Below are positions 5,964 through 7,197 of a DNA stretch of 7,197 nt, piece by piece (position 1 is the stretch's first letter; the number at the start of each line of letters is the position of its first letter). Origin of the DNA: Modestobacter sp. (lineage in GTDB: Bacteria > Actinomycetota > Actinomycetes > Mycobacteriales > Geodermatophilaceae); contig JAOPWO010000066.1 of assembly GCA_025965635.1 (NCBI GenBank), positions 1-7,197 of the forward strand. Direction: 5' to 3'. The notes beneath the pieces are model-generated. The model saw only the letters and a program-made list of their open reading frames with translations, was not told where the DNA came from and did not search any database. Position numbers and translations under genes: made by a program.

Positions 5964-6719
5964 TCAGGACCGCGGGCGCCGGCCGATCTTCGAGCCCAGC
6001 CAGGTGAGCGGGTCGTACCGGCGGTCGACCACCCGCTCCTTGAGCGGGATGATCCCGTTGTCGGTGAGGTGGATGCCCTCCGGGCAGACCTCGCTGCAGC
6101 ACTTGGTGATGTTGCAGTAGCCCAGGCCGAACTGGTCCTGGGCGGCGCCCCGGCGGTCGGTCACGTCCAGCGGGTGCATGTCCAGCTCGGCCAGCCGGAT
6201 GAGGAACCGCGGTCCGGCGAAGACCGCCTTGTTGTCCTCGTGGTCCCGGATGACGTGGCAGGTGTCCTGGCAGAGGAAGCACTCGATGCACTTGCGGAAC
6301 TCCTGCGAGCGCTCCACGTCGACCTGCTGCATCCGGTGGCTGCCGTCGGGCTCCCGCGGCCTCGGGTTGAACGCCGGGATCTGGGCGGCCTTCTCGTAGT
6401 TGTAGGACACGTCGGTGACCAGGTCCCTGATCACCGGGAAGGTGCGCAGCGGGGTGACCGTGACCGTCTCGGCCTCGTCGAAGGTGCTCATCCGGGTCAT
6501 GCACATCAGCCGCGGCCGGCCGTTGATCTCCGCGCTGCACGACCCGCACTTGCCCGCCTTGCAGTTCCACCGGACGGCGAGGTCCCCGGCCTGGGTGGAC
6601 TGCAGCCGGTGGATGACGTCGAGAACCACCTCGCCCTCGTTGACCGCGACCGTGAACGTCTGCAGGTCGCCGCCGCCGGCGTCCCCGCGCCAGACCCGGA
6701 ACGTCGCGTCGTAGGTCAT
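5964..6719 (-). CDS. sdhB: Succinate dehydrogenase/fumarate reductase iron-sulfur subunit
   Basis: This 251-residue subunit of respiratory complex II passes electrons from the flavoprotein SdhA to quinone at the membrane. The N-terminal ferredoxin-like domain holds the [2Fe-2S] ligands C53, C58, C61 and C73 (CKAGKCGSC, then LMC). The C-terminal domain has CIECFLCQDTC and KCCSEVCPEG. By analogy with E. coli FrdB/SdhB, C144, C147, C150 and C212 bind [4Fe-4S], while C154, C202 and C208 bind [3Fe-4S]. All three clusters look intact. The ATG overlaps the sdhA stop as ATGA (6716-6719), and GAGGAG at 6728-6733 sits 8 bases upstream, so translation is probably coupled. Length and motifs fit the actinobacterial SdhB that partners a b-type membrane subunit. 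A fumarate reductase role cannot be excluded from sequence alone. Confidence 0.95.
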   Translation of the reverse strand: MTYDATFRVWRGDAGGGDLQTFTVAVNEGEVVLDVIHRLQSTQAGDLAVRWNCKAGKCGSCSAEINGRPRLMCMTRMSTFDEAETVTVTPLRTFPVIRDLVTDVSYNYEKAAQIPAFNPRPREPDGSHRMQQVDVERSQEFRKCIECFLCQDTCHVIRDHEDNKAVFAGPRFLIRLAELDMHPLDVTDRRGAAQDQFGLGYCNITKCCSEVCPEGIHLTDNGIIPLKERVVDRRYDPLTWLGSKIGRRPRS

Positions 6720-7197
6720 GACTGCTGCTCCTCGAAGATCTCAGCGAGCTCCGGCGGCATCTGGGGAAGGGGCTGCCGGGTCAGTGCCACCGAGCCGTCG
6801 GGGGCGCGGGAGCAGACGAGGTTGGTCCGGCCCCACTCCGGGTCCGGGCCGGGGAAGTCGTCACGGGTGTGCCCACCCCGGCTCTCCTGCCGCTCCAGCG
6901 CGGCCCGGGCGATGCACTCGCTGACCACGAGCATGTGCGGCAGGTCGAGCGCGAGGTGCCAGCCGGGGTTGTACTGCCGGTGCCCCTCGACCGACAGGTC
7001 GGCCACCCGCTGCTTGAGCGCGGCGATGCGCTCCAGCGCCTGCTCCATCTCCGGTTGGGTGCGGATGATGCCGACCAGGTCGTGCATCGCCTGCTGCAGG
7101 TCGTGCTGCACCGCGTAGGGGTTCTCGCCGCCCTCCCGCTCGAACGGCGCCAGTGCCGCGCGCCCGGCCGCGGCCAGCGCCTCGTCCGAGAGGGGCG
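6716..7197 (-). CDS. sdhA: Succinate dehydrogenase/fumarate reductase flavoprotein subunit, C-terminal part
   Basis: The frame enters from the right edge and ends with TGA at 6716-6718, giving the last 159 residues; the N-terminal FAD-binding and catalytic regions lie outside. The visible part matches the C-terminal helical domain of SdhA/FrdA: NPYAVQHDLQQAM, then the GIIRTQPEMEQALERI type of segment found across the family, then a short tail. The domain packs against the flavin domain and the iron-sulfur subunit. The gene is directly upstream of sdhB with a 4-base overlap, so the two are co-transcribed. In actinobacteria with this type the membrane subunit gene usually precedes sdhA and would lie further right. 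Confidence 0.92.
   Translation of the reverse strand, partial: PLSDEALAAAGRAALAPFEREGGENPYAVQHDLQQAMHDLVGIIRTQPEMEQALERIAALKQRVADLSVEGHRQYNPGWHLALDLPHMLVVSECIARAALERQESRGGHTRDDFPGPDPEWGRTNLVCSRAPDGSVALTRQPLPQMPPELAEIFEEQQS

Noticed and set aside
6069..7118. 349-residue plus-strand open frame opposite sdhB/sdhA
   Set aside because: The minus strand encodes unmistakable SdhB and SdhA sequence; the plus frame is its shadow.

Overview
The window comes from a very GC-rich bacterium: G or C fills most third codon positions, GTG is used as a start, and coding frames throw long open shadows in other frames. The gene set fits a high-GC actinobacterium. It includes a PAS/GAF/PP2C phosphatase of actinobacterial style, an M15-like peptidase domain behind an Ala-Pro linker, a carotenoid oxygenase, a lipoprotein Cu/Zn superoxide dismutase and a three-cluster succinate dehydrogenase iron-sulfur subunit. 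A pigmented, stress-tolerant soil actinobacterium such as a member of the Geodermatophilaceae is a reasonable guess, but that placement is inference.

Layout, left to right. (1) Bases 2-418 (+) hold the C-terminal end of a secreted-type protein with an Ala-Pro linker and an M15-like (ARB_07466-type) putative peptidase domain. (2) Bases 419-751 hold no convincing complete gene. They contain a short direct repeat, a 20-codon reading frame that may be the tail of a lost gene, and a strong hairpin at 547-583. (3) Bases 752-3313 (+) encode a GAF-PAS-PAS-GAF-PP2C (SpoIIE/RsbU-type) phosphatase. (4) Bases 3415-4806 (+) encode a carotenoid cleavage oxygenase with all four iron-binding histidines. (5) Bases 4815-5097 (-) hold a broken glyoxalase/VOC gene with two frameshifts and a missing 3' end. 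(6) Bases 5283-5942 (+) encode a lipoprotein Cu/Zn superoxide dismutase. (7) Bases 5964-6719 and 6716-7197 (-) encode SdhB and the C-terminal part of SdhA, with a 4-base ATGA overlap.

How they relate. The phosphatase and the carotenoid oxygenase lie in the same direction 101 bases apart and may share a transcript. SdhA and SdhB form a normal complex II operon whose upstream part, probably including the membrane subunit, lies beyond the right edge. The superoxide dismutase runs tail-to-tail into sdhB with 21 bases between stop codons. No mobile element, tRNA, rRNA or CRISPR array was seen. I found no clearly new system. The most distinctive observation is the VOC pseudogene, followed by the possible gene remnant and hairpin at 452-583.
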